DNA of 6,679 nt. Source: Candidatus Coatesiibacteriota bacterium (GTDB lineage: Bacteria; B130-G9). The DNA lies in assembly GCA_016929465.1 (NCBI GenBank), contig JAFGIT010000330.1, forward strand, positions 1 to 6,679, read 5' to 3'. The first letter of the stretch is position 1. Each line of letters starts with the position of its first letter. A model generated the notes under the pieces. The model ran no database searches, was not told the DNA's origin, and saw only the letters and a program-made list of their open reading frames with translations. Both the position numbers and the translations under genes were made by a program. Below, piece by piece: positions 4,691 to 6,679 of this stretch.

Positions 4691-5902
4691 ATGAAGCCAA
4701 CCATCATGTGCGTCGTGTTTTTCTCAATTCTCTTCGTGGCGGAGATGGCCTGGTCCGAACCGGTGGTCGAGATCACGACAGACCGAACGGTCTATCAATC
4801 CGGCGATTTGATTGAGGTCACTTTGAGCGTGGGCAATCCGGGTGAAGATGTCACGGTCGACCTTTGCGTCGGATTACTTACTTCGGACGGGAGCATCTAC
4901 ACTCTCGGGCCGTCTGGCTGGGCGTTGGCGATAGTGCCCTGGAGCGCGGATTTGCGGATGCCGACCCAATTCGATATGTGTGCTCATTTTTATTTTGGTG
5001 TTCCTTCCATTCTTCCATCGCCTCCGATTAATGAGGAGGGGGAGTACTACGTCGCCACGCTTTGCCTGCGTCCGGGCACCTGGAACTGGGCGAGTAACCT
5101 CAGCATGTCTCAGTTGACCTATACCGTGGGTGGTTCGATACCGATGAACTCAATCCCGGCTGGTTCATTCCTGATGGGGTCCCCGTCGACCGAGGAGGAG
5201 CGAGACACGGATGAGGGCCCACAGCGCACGGTCCATATCTCCGAGTTTATGCTATCTCCTACCGAGATCACCCAGAAGCAATGGCAGGATGTGATGGGCT
5301 GGAATGATTCACACTGCAATGGCGATGACAATCCCGTCGAGATGATCACTTGGTTCGATTGCTTGAGTTTCTGCAATGAGTTATCCGAGACGGATGGCTA
5401 TACGAAGTGCTACACGATCACGAATGCTCAATACAGTGGCAACCGCATGACTTCCGCCGATGTGACTTGCGACTTTGAGGCTGATGGCTATCGTCTTCCC
5501 ACCGAGGCGGAGTGGGAGTATGCGTGTCGAGCCGGCACTGCGACTCGCTTCCATACAGGTGATTCGGAGTCCGACCTTGCACTAGCTGGTTGGTATGAGG
5601 GGAACTCGAGCAACTCGACGTTTGCCGTTGGGCAGAAGCAGTCGAATGCCTTCGGACTCTATGACATGCACGGGAACGTAGCTGAATGGTGCTGGGATTG
5701 GCATAGTTCCACATATTACAGCACTCGGCCTGACCCGGACTACGATCCCGTTGGTCCGGACACAGCCTCAGGTGCCCGAGTCGTACGTGGAGGAGGATAC
5801 AGCGAAACCGTATCGCTCTGTCGCTCCGCCAGTCGCATCCCACGCAACCGAGGTCTGTTTTGGGAATGGGTAGGATTCCGCGTAGCTAGATCGGTCGATT
5901 AA
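4691..5902 (+). CDS. Secreted SUMF1-domain protein, array copy 2
   Basis: Same architecture and exact length (403 residues) as copy 1, roughly half identical by eye. Signal peptide MKPTIMCVVFFSILFVAEMA with likely cleavage after AWS22 before EP. The beta-sandwich domain covers about 23-148 (TDRTVYQSGDLI, VDLCVGLLTSDGSIY, PPINEEGEYYVATLCL, NWASNLSMSQLTY). SUMF1 spans about 152-399: IPAGSFLMGSP, DEGPQRTVHIS, EITQKQW, VMGWND, FCNEL...CY (C228, C240), GYRLPTEAEWEYACRAG, AFGLYDMHGNVAEWCWDW, RGGGY...CRSASR and VGFRVA. After RGG there is one cysteine at the second FGE position (C377) and Glu in place of the first, so the catalytic pair is missing. Between CRSA and GFRVA it is unlike copy 1 and includes FWEW. 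Only 52 bases separate it from copy 3, with no terminator, so co-transcription is likely. Confidence 0.92.
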   Translation: MKPTIMCVVFFSILFVAEMAWSEPVVEITTDRTVYQSGDLIEVTLSVGNPGEDVTVDLCVGLLTSDGSIYTLGPSGWALAIVPWSADLRMPTQFDMCAHFYFGVPSILPSPPINEEGEYYVATLCLRPGTWNWASNLSMSQLTYTVGGSIPMNSIPAGSFLMGSPSTEEERDTDEGPQRTVHISEFMLSPTEITQKQWQDVMGWNDSHCNGDDNPVEMITWFDCLSFCNELSETDGYTKCYTITNAQYSGNRMTSADVTCDFEADGYRLPTEAEWEYACRAGTATRFHTGDSESDLALAGWYEGNSSNSTFAVGQKQSNAFGLYDMHGNVAEWCWDWHSSTYYSTRPDPDYDPVGPDTASGARVVRGGGYSETVSLCRSASRIPRNRGLFWEWVGFRVARSVD

Positions 5903-5954
5903 GAGTCTAACGTGCCGACGATTCTGATTTGATTTCCTGGAGAAAGGACTGGAT

Positions 5955-6679
5955 ATGAAAGTAGCTGCCTGCGTACTTCTTCCATTTCTCGCAATAGCCG
6001 CCGCGACAGCCTCGGCTGCACCGACGGTGACCGTCACGGTCAACGGCTCTGAGTATGAATCTAGCGACAGAGTCGAGTTGAGCCTTTCCGCCTCGAATGA
6101 CCACGAGGCGATGTCTGTCGATGTCTATGTGGGCCTAATTCTGCCAGGAGGCGAGATTTGGTCCACGCAGTGGGATGGCTGGCGGCATCTGATTGAGCCT
6201 TGGGTTTCTGACATCTATGTGCCGGAGTACTTCGATATGCCTCCTGCGACGTTCTGGACCTTCGAGCTTCCCTCGGAGCTGCCACCTGTAAAGGATGACG
6301 GGGACTATAGCTTTGCGGCGCTGCTCACTTATCCGGGCACATTCGATTGGATATGCAATGCGAGTCTCGCGCCTTTCAGTTATTCGGTCGGATTCACAAC
6401 AGACATAACGATGTTGCCGATGCCGGCCGGCTCCTTCTTGATGGGCTCTCCCGATAACGAGGTAGGCAGGGACGAAAGCGAGGGGCCGCAGAGGACAGTG
6501 AACATCTCGGCGTTCGAGATGTCGGAGACCGAGATCACACAGCTGCAATGGACGGAGGTCATGGGCTGGAATGACAGCCTTCATGACGGCGATGACACTC
6601 CCGTCGAGAATATCAGCTGGTTCGATATGGTGTCGTTCTGCAACATATTGTCCGCTGCGAAGGATTACGATCTGTGTTA
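5955..6679 (+). CDS. Secreted SUMF1-domain protein, array copy 3 (partial, runs off the right edge)
   Basis: The first 241 residues are present; by comparison with its neighbours about 160 are missing. Start at 5955 follows GGAGAAAGGA (5939-5948). Signal peptide: MKVAACVLLPFLAIAAATAS with likely cleavage after ASA21 or SAA22. The beta-sandwich domain is at about 23-148 (VNGSEYESSDRVELSLSASN, VDVYVGLILPGGEIW, VKDDGDYSFAALLTYPGTFDW, CNASLAPFSY); it is more diverged from copies 1 and 2 than they are from each other, and lacks the LC dipeptides shared by them (VDLC, VLCL/TLCL). The SUMF1 domain begins at 153 with MPAGSFLMGSP, then EGPQRTVNIS, TEITQLQW, VMGWND, DDTPVENISWFD and FCNIL...CY. The catalytic region lies outside the window, so whether this copy keeps the FGE cysteine pair is unknown. 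Confidence 0.9.
   Translation, partial: MKVAACVLLPFLAIAAATASAAPTVTVTVNGSEYESSDRVELSLSASNDHEAMSVDVYVGLILPGGEIWSTQWDGWRHLIEPWVSDIYVPEYFDMPPATFWTFELPSELPPVKDDGDYSFAALLTYPGTFDWICNASLAPFSYSVGFTTDITMLPMPAGSFLMGSPDNEVGRDESEGPQRTVNISAFEMSETEITQLQWTEVMGWNDSLHDGDDTPVENISWFDMVSFCNILSAAKDYDLC

Noticed and set aside
4376-5881. SUMF1 3' ends as current targets of one diversity-generating retroelement
   Set aside because: The two loops also differ at silent and non-adenine-derived positions (for example CGC GGG GGC versus CGT GGA GGA), no template repeat is visible, and no reverse transcriptase is in the window. Recent retrohoming from a common template is not supported.
1-6679. CRISPR array, tRNA, rRNA or insertion-sequence transposase
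   Set aside because: No regularly spaced long repeats, no tRNA-like cloverleaf and no transposase motif were found on either strand by eye.

Overview
The window looks like a stretch of chromosome from an uncultured bacterium. It is GC-rich, with standard bacterial genes, good Shine-Dalgarno sites and spacers rich in hairpins. Nothing in it fixes the lineage. Secreted SUMF1-domain paralogs in tandem, together with many small interspersed repeats, would suit several candidate-phylum, planctomycete-type or deltaproteobacterial-type genomes, but this is an impression and not an assignment. All recognised genes lie on the + strand.

Layout. Bases 1-285 hold no convincing gene. They contain a three-unit 12-bp tandem repeat (61-96, with a partial fourth unit) and one copy of a degenerate interspersed repeat (126-180). 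Bases 286-1410 encode a cytoplasmic TPR-like protein whose reading frame is broken near base 1230: the natural C-terminus continues in another frame to a stop at 1401-1403. A 7-bp tandem repeat (1391-1418) covers the stop codons of both frames. A second, inverted copy of the interspersed repeat follows at 1496-1549. A good promoter (TTGATT, 17 bp, TATAGT) then precedes a serine beta-lactamase/esterase-family hydrolase (1635-2855), which ends at a clear rho-independent terminator.

A 425-base spacer (2856-3280) has no gene but contains a perfect 12-bp inverted repeat, another GC-rich hairpin, an 11-bp direct repeat and a possible TTGACA -35 box.

The rest is a tandem array of at least three paralogs (3281-4492, 4691-5902, and 5955 running off the right edge). 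Each has a signal peptide, an Ig-like beta-sandwich domain of about 125 residues, and a C-terminal SUMF1 (formylglycine-generating-enzyme/C-type-lectin fold) domain. The first two are exactly 403 residues each. Neither complete copy has the Cys-X4-Cys pair that makes true FGE catalytic, and no sulfatase is seen nearby, so they are better read as secreted binding or structural proteins than as sulfatase activators. The 198-base gap between copies 1 and 2 contains two strong hairpins; the 52-base gap between copies 2 and 3 contains none, so copies 2 and 3 are probably co-transcribed.

The most notable signals are the exported SUMF1 array with diverging C-terminal loops, the frameshifted TPR gene, and the inverted repeat copies that bracket it. 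No direct functional link between the TPR gene, the hydrolase and the SUMF1 array can be shown.
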